From Leifsonia poae (GTDB taxonomy: Bacteria > Actinomycetota > Actinomycetes > Actinomycetales > Microbacteriaceae), in assembly GCF_027921845.1 (NCBI RefSeq), contig NZ_BSEN01000015.1:320636-384635 (forward strand): 64,000 nt of DNA, in the 5' to 3' direction. Positions 1 through 8,782 of the stretch are shown here, in pieces. The notes under the pieces were generated by a model. That model searched no databases, was not told the DNA's origin, and saw only the letters and a program-made list of their open reading frames with translations. Position numbers and translations under genes: made by a program. How positions within the stretch are numbered: the first letter of the stretch is position 1; every line of letters begins with the position of its first letter.

Positions 1-73
1 CCGAGCCGTCGATCACATCACGAAGCGCAGGCCGGTCGACGACTTCAGCAGCTACGTCCCATCCCGTGACCAT
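1..73 (-). CDS. Possible 5' end of an unidentified gene running off the window
   Basis: The reverse strand is open from an ATG at 73 to the window edge, 24 codons beginning MVTGWDVAAEVVDR. A purine-rich stretch (GGGGACGGGGC) lies just upstream of the ATG and could act as a ribosome binding site. The gene would be divergent from the small gene starting at 197. The fragment is too short to assign to a family, and chance coding potential in GC-rich DNA cannot be excluded. Confidence 0.3.
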   Translation of the reverse strand, partial: MVTGWDVAAEVVDRPALRDVIDGS

Positions 74-196
74 ATGCCCCGTCCCCATCCGGTTTCAGTG
101 TGCCAGCACAGGCGCCCGACCACCAGACCCCCGCGCCGGGTGGATCCAGCGTCGAATCACCCGGTGCGGATGATCCGCCGTGGTGGAAAGTCTGCG

Positions 197-454
197 ATGG
201 TTGCCCGATCGAGACAGCACAGGAAGGTCATCGTGGGCGCTGCAACCTTCGAGATCGTGATAACGGGGACGCTCGGGCCGGCCATCGCCGGCGCATTCGA
301 GGGGTTCACCGTTTCACGCGTCGAGCACGGTCGCACGCATCTGGTGGGGCCGATCGACGATCAAGCGCGGCTGCACGGCCTGCTGGAGCTGCTCGCGAGC
401 CTCAACATCGAGCTCGTATCGGTGAACCCGATCAGTCCTCGGGGGGCGGCGTAG
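197..454 (+). CDS. Small conserved actinobacterial protein (85 aa), function unknown
   Basis: This is an 85-residue soluble protein. Its core, SRVEHGRTHLVGPIDDQARL followed by HGLLELLASLNIELVSVN, matches a small protein I recognise as widespread in actinobacteria, with no function I can name. The start at 197 is chosen because GGTGGAAAG lies about 7 bases upstream and because the preceding in-frame residues are rich in Arg and Pro and look non-coding. No membrane segment or metal-binding motif is visible. The 3' end overlaps the convergent permease gene by 23 bases, so the two transcripts are antisense at their tails. The family pattern is clear; the role is not known. Confidence 0.65.
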   Translation: MVARSRQHRKVIVGAATFEIVITGTLGPAIAGAFEGFTVSRVEHGRTHLVGPIDDQARLHGLLELLASLNIELVSVNPISPRGAA

Positions 455-1565
455 TCCGAGCGGCGTGATGAGCCGATCGATGCTCGCGCCGGTCGGCCTT
501 GGCAGCCGCCTGGGTCGCCTTGGCAAGGCCCCTGGTCTCGTCGGTCGGTCCGAGGGCCGGCCTCCACCAGTGGGCCGCCGGGTCGGCGTCGACGAGGAGC
601 GTCTTGGCGAACAGAGTCAGCGGGATCGCGAGGATCGCCCCGATGGGTCCGATCACGACGGCCCAGAACAGCACGGAGAAGAAGGTCACGGTCTGGCTCA
701 AAGACACGGCGTGGCCGACCACGCGCGGCTGGATGATCGACTGCACGACGGCGTTGATCACCCCGTACACGATGACGATGGCGATCACCGTCGGCCAGCC
801 GCCGACGAGGAAGCCGAACACGAGCGGCGGGATGATCGCGAAGAAGTATCCGATGTTCGGGATGAAGCTGCAGAGAAAGGCGAGAAGCCCCCAGAGCAGG
901 GCTGCAGGGACGTGCATGATGTACAGGGCTATCGCGTTCAGGGTGCCCTGCACGACGCCGAGCACGGTGGTCACGACCATGTAGCGCCGTACGTCCGACG
1001 CGTACCGGCTGAGAGCGGCGACGAGGTCGGGTTTGTGCTCGCCCAGCTGGCCGAGCACCGTGCGGGCGTACACGGCGTCGGCGGCCATCAGGATCATCAT
1101 CGTGAGCACGATCACCAGTGCCCCGGTGATGCCGACCACGCTGCCGAGCGCGTTCGTGAAGAAGGCGACGATGTTGTTCGGGTTGATGCTCTTCTGGATC
1201 TCCTGCACCTGGGCCTGCCCGATGCCGATGCTCTTCAGCCACGCTGCGATGCTCGTGCCGATCTGCTCGAACTGCGCCGAGTACGACGGGAGCATCGCCA
1301 CGAACTGGCCGAAGGCGATGATGATCGTGTAGGTGAACGCCGCGAGCAGCCCGAACACGACGAGGATCACCGAACCGGTGGCGATGCCGCCGGGCACGCC
1401 GCGTTTCAGAAGTCCCGTGCGGACCGGGTTGGCGCAGATGACCAGGATCAAGGTGAGCAGCGTCGGCGCGAGGATGCCGCGGATGCCGCTCAGGCCGATC
1501 GCCGTCACCGTCGCGGCGGCGAGCCCGACCAGGATCGTCGTCGCGCGGGGGAGTCCTGCTGCCAT
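432..1565 (-). CDS. AI-2E family transporter (PerM-like permease)
   Basis: The 377-residue polytopic membrane protein has about eight hydrophobic segments and a central soluble stretch (about residues 75-140), the usual layout of the AI-2E/PerM exporter family (TqsA, YdiK, YhhT relatives). The family hallmark near the C-terminus, IGPIGAILAIPLTLFAK, is present at about residues 305-321. Substrates of this family are mostly unproven; quorum-signal, ion and sodium/proton exchange roles have been proposed. The C-terminal 60 residues are a charged tail rich in His and Arg. A TACCGT -10 box (1577-1572) ends 7 bases before the ATG, so the mRNA is probably leaderless. The gene stands alone, convergent to the small gene at 197. 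Confidence 0.85.
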   Translation of the reverse strand: MAAGLPRATTILVGLAAATVTAIGLSGIRGILAPTLLTLILVICANPVRTGLLKRGVPGGIATGSVILVVFGLLAAFTYTIIIAFGQFVAMLPSYSAQFEQIGTSIAAWLKSIGIGQAQVQEIQKSINPNNIVAFFTNALGSVVGITGALVIVLTMMILMAADAVYARTVLGQLGEHKPDLVAALSRYASDVRRYMVVTTVLGVVQGTLNAIALYIMHVPAALLWGLLAFLCSFIPNIGYFFAIIPPLVFGFLVGGWPTVIAIVIVYGVINAVVQSIIQPRVVGHAVSLSQTVTFFSVLFWAVVIGPIGAILAIPLTLFAKTLLVDADPAAHWWRPALGPTDETRGLAKATQAAAKADRREHRSAHHAARTTPPPED

Positions 1566-1682
1566 GCGCCAACGGTAGGGTCCGCCCGGACCGGCGACAT
1601 CATCCCAACCGGGTGATGTCGGGAGGCCTCGCGCCGATTACCGTCGTCCCAACACCCGATGGACGATACGAGGGGAGGGTGC

Positions 1683-2348
1683 ATGTGGGCGGCGCTCGGC
1701 CACATCCTGCCTCTAGCGGTCGCCGTCGCGCTCAGTTCCGTCCCCATTATGGCGACGATCCTGATACTCCTCTCGCCCAACAAGGGGCGGTCGTCGCTGA
1801 CGTTCCTGATCGGCTGGGTCCTCGGGCTCACGGTGACGGTCGTCGTGTTCATCCTGCTCGCCTACGTGATCCCTTCGTCGAAGTCCCGAGGCCCGGAGTA
1901 CGCGATCGGCATCATCATGATCGTGATCGGCCTGGCGTTGATCGCGTTCGCGATCGTCCTGTGGAGACGAGGATCCGGGTCGCCGTCCAGTGGCATCCCG
2001 AAATGGCTCTCCGCTGTCGGCTCCCTGGGGCCGTGGTCGGCATTCGGCCTTGCCCTGGTGCTGAACGTGCGGCCGAAGGCCATCCTTCTGAGCGCCGCAG
2101 CGGGGCTGTCGGTGCGCGGCGACGAGCTGACCGGCGCGGAGGCGGCGATCATCGTCTGCGTCTATGTGGTGATCTCGGCATCGACAGTGGTCGTGCCGAT
2201 CATCGCGAGCCTGGTGCAGCCGGACAAGACGGAGCGGCGTCTCGTGCGTACGCGCGAGTGGATCGCGGCGAACAACCGCACCGTCAGTGTGTTGATCCTG
2301 ATGCTGATCGGGGTCGTGATCGTGGCAAACGGGCTCACACGCTTGTGA
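1683..2348 (+). CDS. GAP-family membrane protein
   Basis: This is a 221-residue inner-membrane protein with about six transmembrane segments. It begins MWAALGHILPLAVAVALSS and contains SPNKGRSSLTFLIGWVLGL, a pattern of the actinobacterial GAP family (related to Sap, implicated in sulfolipid/glycopeptidolipid export in mycobacteria). I prefer the ATG at 1683 because GGGGAGG lies 5 bases upstream; an in-frame ATG at 1659 lacks such a site. The substrate here is unknown. The DUF6325 gene follows 36 bases downstream in the same direction, so the two are probably co-transcribed. Confidence 0.75.
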   Translation: MWAALGHILPLAVAVALSSVPIMATILILLSPNKGRSSLTFLIGWVLGLTVTVVVFILLAYVIPSSKSRGPEYAIGIIMIVIGLALIAFAIVLWRRGSGSPSSGIPKWLSAVGSLGPWSAFGLALVLNVRPKAILLSAAAGLSVRGDELTGAEAAIIVCVYVVISASTVVVPIIASLVQPDKTERRLVRTREWIAANNRTVSVLILMLIGVVIVANGLTRL

Positions 2349-2384
2349 GAGTCGTCGAGCCTCCAACGGAAAGGAAGAAGACAG

Positions 2385-2810
2385 ATGGCTGAATTCGAAT
2401 ACGGGCCGGTGGAGATCTTCGTCATCGGTTTCGACGGGGAACGCCCCGGCCGGGACGTCGTCGACGCGATCCTCCGGCTCATCGCGCAGGACACCGTGCG
2501 CCTGCTCGACCTGCTGTTCGTATCGCGTGCACAGGACGGAGACCTCCGCGTGGTCGAGCTCGAGGAGATCGCGGACGAGTACGGACTCGAGGGACTCGAG
2601 GTAATCGAGCTCGGACTGGCCGGTTCCGACGATGTGGACGACATCGCCGAAGCGATCGTGCCGGGCACGAGCGCCGCGTTGCTGGTCGTCGAGCACGTAT
2701 GGGCCCGCGAGTTCGCCGAGGCGCTGTTCGAGGCCGGCGGTCGCGTGCTGCAGACCGAGCGGATCCCCGCTCCGGTCGTGAATGAAATGGTCGCCGCAAC
2801 GTCCGAGTGA
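2385..2810 (+). CDS. DUF6325 family protein
   Basis: This is a 141-residue acidic soluble protein of the DUF6325 type, a family common in actinobacteria and usually found beside a SHOCT-domain gene, as here. The N-terminus (GPVEIFVIGFDGERPG), the centre (ELEEIADEYGLEGLEVIELG) and the alanine-rich segment ALLVVEHVWAREFAEAL fit that family. No catalytic motif is visible. The RBS GGAAAGGAAG lies close upstream of the ATG. The gene sits 36 bases after the GAP-family gene and 26 bases before the SHOCT gene, forming a likely three-gene unit. The function is unknown. Confidence 0.75.
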   Translation: MAEFEYGPVEIFVIGFDGERPGRDVVDAILRLIAQDTVRLLDLLFVSRAQDGDLRVVELEEIADEYGLEGLEVIELGLAGSDDVDDIAEAIVPGTSAALLVVEHVWAREFAEALFEAGGRVLQTERIPAPVVNEMVAATSE

Positions 2811-2836
2811 CGGCGGCAGAGTGAAGGAGGACGAAG

Positions 2837-3202
2837 ATGCTCGGTCGACGGATGGGACGCGGAGGACTGCTCCGCGCGGCAGCGACGACAGCGGTGGTGG
2901 CGGGTACGGCGACGGCGGTCTCCGGAGGGATCCGGGGACGTCAGGACGCCAAGGCGCAGCAGGCCGCCGAGGCGCAGGCCTACGAACAGCAGCAGCAGCA
3001 GGCGCAGATGGATGCGGCGGCCCAGAATGCGGTCGCTCAGCAGCAGGCGCAGCAGGCGGCCTACGCCCAGCAGGCGCCCGCGCCGGCGGCGGCACCCGGC
3101 AACGATTTGATGGGGCAGCTGCAGAACCTCGCGAACATGCACTCCCAGGGCATCCTGTCCGACGAGGAGTTCGCCGCGGCGAAGGCGAAACTGCTCGGGT
3201 AG
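2837..3202 (+). CDS. SHOCT-domain protein with Gln/Ala-rich linker
   Basis: The 121-residue protein has three parts. The N-terminus is basic and weakly hydrophobic (LLRAAATTAVVAGTATAVSG), perhaps a membrane-associated helix. A low-complexity Gln/Ala/Pro linker spans about residues 35-90. The C-terminal 30 residues match the SHOCT domain (LQNLANMHSQGILSDEEFAA, then KAKLLG), a short helical module thought to mediate oligomerisation or bacterial surface/envelope associations. GAAGGAGG precedes the ATG by about 7 bases. It forms a unit with DUF6325 upstream, a recurrent actinobacterial pairing of unknown purpose. Confidence 0.8.
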   Translation: MLGRRMGRGGLLRAAATTAVVAGTATAVSGGIRGRQDAKAQQAAEAQAYEQQQQQAQMDAAAQNAVAQQQAQQAAYAQQAPAPAAAPGNDLMGQLQNLANMHSQGILSDEEFAAAKAKLLG

Positions 3203-3279
3203 CGCGTTCGCCTCTAGCACCGGAGGGCATCCGCGTGATGTGATTCGACAGAACCGTGCATGCCTTCGAGGAGGACATC

Positions 3280-4713
3280 ATGACCGACCAGATCGCCGAG
3301 ACCGCCGTCGGTGACATCGCGACGCGTTCAGCGGGCGCGATGTCGCTCGACGGCCGCCAGTTCCAGTTCAGCGGTGCCCTGGCATCGGGATTCTCTCCCG
3401 GTTCGTTCGTGACGGTGCTCGACGAATCGGGCAGGCGGCAGATCGGCCAGGTGGAGGACATCCGGGTCGACGGCGATTCGCTTCTCGGCTCCGGACGCAT
3501 CCTGGGGGTCCTCACGCCGGACGGTCGGCTGAACGGGCGCGAGACGTTCGCTTTCGTCGCGGCCGCCATGGAGGACGCGGACGCCAGAACGGTCGAGGCT
3601 CTGTACTCGACAGCCGGGCAGACGCTTCCGATCGGATCCTTCCTCTCCGAGACCGATGTCGCCGCCCGCCTGCTGCCGCATCGCTTCAACCGCCACACGT
3701 TCTGGGTGGGGCAGAGCGGCTCAGGAAAGACCTACGCACTCGGAGTGCTCGTGGAGCAACTCCTGCTGCACACCAGCCTGCCGATGGTGATCTTCGATCC
3801 GAACGCCGACTTCGTGCGGCTGCGTGAGCCGATCGACTCGGCGGCCGACGGAGGGGCCGCGGCGGACGGCAGGACGCTGGGCGAACGCGACATCCGCGTC
3901 CTCCGGCCGGCTTCCGCCGAGCCGGATGCCCTCCGGGTTCGGTTCGTCGACCTCTCGATGCACGCCAAGGCAGCTGTGCTGCGACTCGACCCGCTGGACG
4001 ACCGCGCGGAGTACAACGAGCTCGTTCACCTGGAGGAGACGGTCGGCACCCTCGGCGCCGAGCAGGTCCTTCCCAAGCTCCTGGAGCGGAACACCGACTC
4101 GGCGCGTGCCCTCGCCGCGCGGGTCGAGAACCTGCGGGTGATCGACTGGTCGGTGTGGGCGCTGGGGCATCAGGCGGTCACGGATGTCATCGAGACGCGT
4201 CCGGATGCGACCGTGCTCGACCTCGGTGGCTTCAGCTACCCCGACGAGTCGCTCGTTGTCGCGATGGCGGTGCTCGACGACCTCTGGGCGAAACGGGAGC
4301 AGCGGCGACCGGTGCTCCTGGTCATCGACGAGGCGCACAACCTGTGCTCTCCCGACAACGACAGCCCGCTCGATCGCGCGGTGCGCGAACGGATCATCCA
4401 GATCGCGGCGGAGGGCCGCAAGTTCGGCCTCTGGCTGCTGCTGTCGACGCAGCGGCCGTCGCGCATCCACCCGAGCATCATCTCCCAGTGCGACAACCTG
4501 GCACTCATGAAGATGAGCTCGCCGCTCGACCTCGACGAGCTGGCGACCATCTTCGGCTTCGTTCCGTCGACCATGCTCGCCCGGTCGCCGCGCTTCCGGC
4601 AGGGCGAGGCGCTCTTCGCCGGCGGCTTCGTGCCGGCGCCGTCCCTGGTGAAGATGGGAACGCGTCTCACCCGGGAAGGCGGCGCCGACGTGTCGGTGCC
4701 CATCCGGCCATGA
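3280..4713 (+). CDS. HerA-like/DUF87 ATP-binding protein
   Basis: This is a 477-residue cytoplasmic ATPase of the HerA/VirB4 type. After an N-terminal beta-barrel-like region (about residues 15-110), the Walker A motif WVGQSGSGKTYALG is followed by a long middle domain and Walker B LLVIDEAHNL. A later stretch, LLSTQRPSRIHPSIISQCDN, carries the sensor typical of HerA/FtsK-like motors. Relatives move DNA or peptides, often with a nuclease, but no NurA-like partner is adjacent. The start at 3280 is preferred over 3256 because GAGGAGG lies 5 bases before it. Its stop overlaps the start of the MFS gene (ATGA), implying translational coupling with an efflux pump, an unusual pairing. Confidence 0.8.
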   Translation: MTDQIAETAVGDIATRSAGAMSLDGRQFQFSGALASGFSPGSFVTVLDESGRRQIGQVEDIRVDGDSLLGSGRILGVLTPDGRLNGRETFAFVAAAMEDADARTVEALYSTAGQTLPIGSFLSETDVAARLLPHRFNRHTFWVGQSGSGKTYALGVLVEQLLLHTSLPMVIFDPNADFVRLREPIDSAADGGAAADGRTLGERDIRVLRPASAEPDALRVRFVDLSMHAKAAVLRLDPLDDRAEYNELVHLEETVGTLGAEQVLPKLLERNTDSARALAARVENLRVIDWSVWALGHQAVTDVIETRPDATVLDLGGFSYPDESLVVAMAVLDDLWAKREQRRPVLLVIDEAHNLCSPDNDSPLDRAVRERIIQIAAEGRKFGLWLLLSTQRPSRIHPSIISQCDNLALMKMSSPLDLDELATIFGFVPSTMLARSPRFRQGEALFAGGFVPAPSLVKMGTRLTREGGADVSVPIRP

Positions 4714-6326
4714 AGAAGTGGCTCGTCGTCACCATCCTGGGCGCCGCGCAGTTCGTGATGGTGCTCGACGGCACGGTGATGAACGTCTCGATCTCGACCG
4801 TCGTGGAGGACCTCGGCACCACGGTCGCGGCGATGCAGGCGGCGATCACGTTCTACACGCTGACGATGGCCGCGTTCATGCTGCTCGGAGCCAAGCTCGG
4901 TGATCTCTGGGGCCGCCGCACCGCGTTCGTCATCGGCTCCTGCGTCTACGCCGTCGGCTCGCTGCTCACCGCGCTCAGCCCGAACGTGGTGGTGCTGTTC
5001 ATCGGCTGGTCGGTCGTCGAGGGACTGGGCGCCGTGCTGGTGATCCCGGCCATCGCGGCCCTCGTCGCCGACAACTACCGCGGACGCGACCGGATCACGG
5101 CCTATGCGGTGATCGGCGCCGTGTCCGGCGGTGCGGTGGCGGCCGGCCCGCTGATCGGCGGGTTCATCACGACGTACTCCAGTTGGCGCTACGTCTTCGT
5201 CGGCGAGGTGGTGATCATGGCGGTCGTCGTCATCTTCTCGCGGCTGGTGACCGACCGCACCCCACGTCGTGCCGAGCGGATCGACCTGCTGAGCGTGTTG
5301 TTGTCGGCGTTCGGCCTCGTCTTCATCGTCTTCGGGATGCTACAGAGCAAGACCTGGGGATGGTTCATCCCGCTCGCCTCGCCGGAGATCAACGGAGTGC
5401 TGATCGCACCCTTCGGCATCTCGCTCACGGCGTGGTGCATGGTCGTCGGCGGCGTGCTCGTCGTCGTCTTCTTCCGCCGGCAACGCCGACTCGTGCATCG
5501 GGGACTCCCGCCTCTCGTGCACGCCGAGCTGTTCTCGATCACGCAGTTGCGCAGCGGTCTCTCCGTGCTCGGCGCGCAGTACTCGGTGACGGCCGGCCTC
5601 TTCTTCATCGTCCCGGTGTACCTGCAGATGACGCTCGGCCTCGATGCCCTGCAGACCGGACTCAAGATCTTCCCGCTGTCGGTCTCGCTCATCCTGTTCT
5701 CGATCGTGGGCACGGCCCTGTCGCGGGTGTGGTCGCCCCGACGCGTCGTGCGGCTCGGCCAGCTCATCCTGGTTGCGAGCGCCTTCCTGCTGCTCGGCTC
5801 GGCCACGAGCGACCTGCGCGGCGGCCTCTTCGCCGCGGGGATGTTCTTCGCCGGCGCCGGTCTCGGGCTGCTCGCCTCGCAGCTCGGGAACGTGAACATG
5901 TCGAGTGTGTCCGAGAAGGAGACGAGCGAGGTCGGCGGGCTGCAGGGGGTGTTCCAGAACCTGGGTTCGTCCCTCGGCACCGCCCTGATCGGTTCGATCC
6001 TGATCGGCGCGCTAGCGACCACGTTCGCTTCCGGGGTGGCGACGAGCGAGCTCTCGTCCGACGCCAAGTCACTCGTGGCCGAGCGGACCGAGAAAGGCCT
6101 GGCAATCGTGCCTGCGTCGAGCGTGAAGGAGATCGGTGCCGAGGCCGGATTGTCGTCCGACGACGCAGCGGAGTTGTCCACGATCTACCGTGACTCGCAG
6201 CTCGAATCGCTGCGCGTCGCGTTCTTCGGGCTCATCGCGATCAGTCTGCTGTCGCTGCTGTTCTCGCGCGGCATACCGGCGGAGGTCCCGGTGAGGAAGA
6301 CGAAGGAGAAGGAGGCGGCGACATGA
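4710..6326 (+). CDS. MFS drug-efflux transporter, DHA2 (EmrB/QacA) type
   Basis: The 538-residue permease begins with MVLDGTVMNVSISTVVEDL, which holds the conserved Asp of TM1 motif D1 of 14-TM DHA2 exporters. The TM2-3 loop LGDLWGRRTAF is MFS motif A, and GAVSGGAVAAGPLIGG in TM5 is the antiporter motif C, so a proton-driven exporter of drugs or metabolites is likely. The C-terminal part contains a soluble helical insert (about residues 445-500) before the last TM segment and a basic tail. The start codon overlaps the stop of the ATPase gene, and its own stop overlaps the next start, making a tightly coupled three-gene unit. The substrate is unknown. Confidence 0.87.
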   Translation: MKKWLVVTILGAAQFVMVLDGTVMNVSISTVVEDLGTTVAAMQAAITFYTLTMAAFMLLGAKLGDLWGRRTAFVIGSCVYAVGSLLTALSPNVVVLFIGWSVVEGLGAVLVIPAIAALVADNYRGRDRITAYAVIGAVSGGAVAAGPLIGGFITTYSSWRYVFVGEVVIMAVVVIFSRLVTDRTPRRAERIDLLSVLLSAFGLVFIVFGMLQSKTWGWFIPLASPEINGVLIAPFGISLTAWCMVVGGVLVVVFFRRQRRLVHRGLPPLVHAELFSITQLRSGLSVLGAQYSVTAGLFFIVPVYLQMTLGLDALQTGLKIFPLSVSLILFSIVGTALSRVWSPRRVVRLGQLILVASAFLLLGSATSDLRGGLFAAGMFFAGAGLGLLASQLGNVNMSSVSEKETSEVGGLQGVFQNLGSSLGTALIGSILIGALATTFASGVATSELSSDAKSLVAERTEKGLAIVPASSVKEIGAEAGLSSDDAAELSTIYRDSQLESLRVAFFGLIAISLLSLLFSRGIPAEVPVRKTKEKEAAT

Positions 6327-6847
6327 CGGCGGAGGGGGCCGGGGAGCCGGAGCAGACGACGGACCACCCGTGGCGCGGCGCGTGGATCACGGAGGAGTCG
6401 GTCTACGGCACGATTCTGGTGAGCGGCATGATCGTGGTCTCCGGTTCGTATCACGCGACGTCGATCGAGACCTTCTTCAGCGTCATCACCACCGTCATCG
6501 TGTTCTGGGCGGCGCACCTCTACGCGGGAACGGTCGCCGGCCACGGCGTGACGCCGGGAGACCGGACGACACTGCCGATGGCCTTCCGCCAGTCGCTCCG
6601 GCGCTCGCTCGGCTTTCTGCTCTCGGCCCTTCCGCCCTCGGCGGTGCTGCTGCTCGGGGCGCTGCAGATCGTGCCGGACAAGCTGGCCGTCTGGACGGCC
6701 CTCTGGCTCGGCGTCGTGCTGCTCGGAATCCTCGGCTACCGGGCGTTCGCGTTGCGGGGGAGCAGTTGGCCGGTGCGCATCCTTGGGTGTCTCGGGACGG
6801 CGGCGTTCGGCGTGCCCATGATCGTCCTGAAGGCCTTCATCCACTGA
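6323..6847 (+). CDS. Small integral membrane protein, unknown function
   Basis: This 174-residue protein has about four hydrophobic segments (around residues 28-45, 50-72, 93-112 and 120-140, with another near the C-terminus). I do not recognise a family. The first two segments carry the dipeptide-rich pattern SGMIVVSGSYHATSIETF and FWAAHLYAGTVAGHG. The start overlaps the MFS stop by four bases (ATGA), so it is translated together with the efflux pump and may be an accessory membrane subunit; that is inference from position only. The stop codon lies inside the first copy of an 18-base direct repeat (6838-6855). Confidence 0.7.
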   Translation: MTAEGAGEPEQTTDHPWRGAWITEESVYGTILVSGMIVVSGSYHATSIETFFSVITTVIVFWAAHLYAGTVAGHGVTPGDRTTLPMAFRQSLRRSLGFLLSALPPSAVLLLGALQIVPDKLAVWTALWLGVVLLGILGYRAFALRGSSWPVRILGCLGTAAFGVPMIVLKAFIH

Positions 6848-6883
6848 CGCGCGTCCACTGATGGGCATCCACTGACGCGCGTC
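6838..6883. repeat. 18-bp direct repeat spanning a stop codon
   Basis: CATCCACTGACGCGCGTC occurs at 6838-6855 and again at 6866-6883, a 28-base period, with a partial copy (TCCACTGATGGG) between. The first copy contains the last codons and stop of the upstream membrane gene. It looks like a local duplication. Nothing else is visible in the 208-base gap before the exonuclease gene except that gene's promoter. Confidence 0.8.
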
Positions 6884-7055
6884 TCGCCGCCGCGCGGGTC
6901 GTCGCTGCGGTACCAATCCGTTCGCGGCGACCGCTCCGAATGCCTCTCTGTTGCCGGCGATCCGGTGACCAACCCCTGAAGGCGGTCCCGCCCGCATCCG
7001 CCGCGGGCGGGCCGTCGGGGAGCGCGCTCCGCGCATCCCGTGCCATGATCGGGGT

Positions 7056-7982
7056 GTGACCGGGCGACTGATGCTCCTCGATACTGCTTCGCTGTACTTC
7101 CGCGCGTTCTACGGGGTGCCCGACAGCGTCAAGGCCCCCGACGGCACGCCGGTCAATGCCGTGCGGGGTCTGCTCGACATCATCGCGCGCCTCGTCACCG
7201 AGTTCGAGCCGACCGAACTGGTCGCCTGCTGGGATGACGACTGGCGGCCCGGGTGGCGCGTCGAGCTGATCCCCAGCTACAAGGCCCACCGGGTCGAGAA
7301 GTCCGTGGCGGGCGGTGTCGACGTGGAGCAGACCCCGGAGGGGCTGGTCGCTCAGATCCCGGTGATCCGGCAGGTGTTGGATGCGCTCGGCATCGCGATC
7401 GTCGGCGCCGCTCATCACGAGGCGGACGATGTGATCGGCACCCTCGCCACGGGAGCGGGGCGGCCCGTGGACATCGTGACCGGTGACCGCGACCTGTTCC
7501 AGCTCGTGGACGATGCAGCCGGGGTGCGGGTCATCTACACGGCCAAGGGCATGAGCAACCTCGAACTCGTGACCGACGGGGTGATCGAGTCGAAGTACGG
7601 GATCGGCCCGCAGCAGTACGCCGACTTCGCCGCGATGCGGGGCGACACCTCGGACGGCCTCCCCGGGGTGTCGGGCGTCGGCGAGAAGACCGCCTCAGGT
7701 CTGCTCCGCGAGTTCGGCGACCTGACGGCCATCCGAGCGGCCGCCGCCGACACCGCGACGCCGCTCTCGCCGACCGTGCGCGCCCGCTTCGCGGCCGCCT
7801 CCGACTATCTGGATGTCGCCCCACGCGTCGTCGAGGTGGTGCGCGATCTCGAGCTGCCCGCCTTCGATCCGGTGCTCCGCGCGGTGAAGGGCGAACAGCT
7901 GGCGGCGGCCGAACAGCTCGCGGACACCTGGGCGCTCGGCGGGTCGATGGATCGCGTGCTGAAGGCGCTCGGGGGAGAGTGA
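7056..7982 (+). CDS. 5'-3' exonuclease (PolA N-terminal-like)
   Basis: The 308-residue protein corresponds to the stand-alone 5'-3' exonuclease / flap endonuclease domain of DNA polymerase I. It has the N-terminal metal-binding region (MLLDTASLYFRAFYG), the acidic cluster HHEADDVIGTLA and TGDRDLFQLVDD, and the helix-three-turn-helix DNA-binding motif GLPGVSGVGEKTASGLLREF. It would act in the cytoplasm on 5' flaps or RNA primers, duplicating part of PolA's work; such extra copies are normal in actinobacteria. The GTG at 7056 lies 7 bases after a CATGAT -10 box (7044-7049), consistent with a leaderless mRNA. The stop overlaps the GTG of the next gene. Confidence 0.9.
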   Translation: MTGRLMLLDTASLYFRAFYGVPDSVKAPDGTPVNAVRGLLDIIARLVTEFEPTELVACWDDDWRPGWRVELIPSYKAHRVEKSVAGGVDVEQTPEGLVAQIPVIRQVLDALGIAIVGAAHHEADDVIGTLATGAGRPVDIVTGDRDLFQLVDDAAGVRVIYTAKGMSNLELVTDGVIESKYGIGPQQYADFAAMRGDTSDGLPGVSGVGEKTASGLLREFGDLTAIRAAAADTATPLSPTVRARFAAASDYLDVAPRVVEVVRDLELPAFDPVLRAVKGEQLAAAEQLADTWALGGSMDRVLKALGGE

Positions 7983-8740
7983 CGCGCGTGCCGGACACCG
8001 CATTCGGCTGGCTGGTCGCACTCGAGATCGCGCTCGCCGTCGTGACATTCGTCGCGCTGTGCTTCATCGTGGCGCCGTACGGCCGGCACAACCGCGGCGG
8101 GTGGGGGCCGACGGTGCCGAGCCGGGTCGGCTGGGTCGTCATGGAGTCGCCGGCCTCGATCCTGTTCCTGGTGTTCTACCTCCTCGGCGAGCACCGCGCC
8201 GAGCTCGTCCCCCTGATCTTCCTGGCGCTCTGGCAGCTCCACTACGTGCAGCGCGCGTTCGTCTACCCGTTCCTGATGCGCGGCGGCGGCCGGATGCCCG
8301 TCAGCGTGATGGCGATGGCGATGCTCTTCAACCTGCTCAACACCTGGATCAACGCCCGCTGGATCTCGGAGTACGGCTCGTACGCGACGTCGTGGCTGGC
8401 GGATCCGCGATTCCTGGTGGGAGTGCTGGTCTTCCTGGCCGGGTTCGCGCTCAACATCGGCTCGGATCGCATCCTGCGCCGCCTGCGCCGACCGGGATCG
8501 TCAGGCTATTCGATCCCGCAGGGCGGCGGGTTCCGCTACGTGTCGAGCCCGAACTATCTGGGAGAGATGATCGAGTGGATCGGGTGGGCCGTCGCCACCT
8601 GGTCGCCGGCGGGGCTCGCGTTCGCGCTCTATACAGTGGCCAACCTCGCCCCGCGGGCGGTGTCGAACCACCGGTGGTATCGGCAGACGTTCGACGACTA
8701 TCCTCCCGAGCGCAGGGCGCTCATCCCGTTCATCGTGTGA
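7979..8740 (+). CDS. Steroid-5-alpha-reductase-like membrane protein
   Basis: This is a 253-residue polytopic membrane protein with about six TM segments. The C-terminal third matches the 3-oxo-5-alpha-steroid 4-dehydrogenase C-terminal domain: GGGFRYVSSPNYLGEMIEW and, at the end, NLAPRAVSNHRWYRQTFDDY with YPPERRALIPFIV. These residues line the NADPH and substrate pocket in the eukaryotic enzymes. Bacterial substrates are largely unknown; polyprenol or fatty enoyl reduction is possible. The GTG start overlaps the exonuclease stop (GTGA), so translation is coupled although no functional link is obvious. Confidence 0.8.
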   Translation: MTRVPDTAFGWLVALEIALAVVTFVALCFIVAPYGRHNRGGWGPTVPSRVGWVVMESPASILFLVFYLLGEHRAELVPLIFLALWQLHYVQRAFVYPFLMRGGGRMPVSVMAMAMLFNLLNTWINARWISEYGSYATSWLADPRFLVGVLVFLAGFALNIGSDRILRRLRRPGSSGYSIPQGGGFRYVSSPNYLGEMIEWIGWAVATWSPAGLAFALYTVANLAPRAVSNHRWYRQTFDDYPPERRALIPFIV

Positions 8741-8782
8741 ACGGAGGAGCGGAAAAGTACGGCGTCTCATCGCCGGCTGCCC

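Noticed and set aside
2985-3090. CAG-rich tract resembling a microsatellite
   Set aside because: It encodes the Gln/Ala linker of the SHOCT protein; codons are mixed and the frame is intact.
1713-3698. A 661-codon reverse frame across the GAP, DUF6325 and SHOCT genes
   Set aside because: It crosses three genes with recognisable products and carries no domain of its own.
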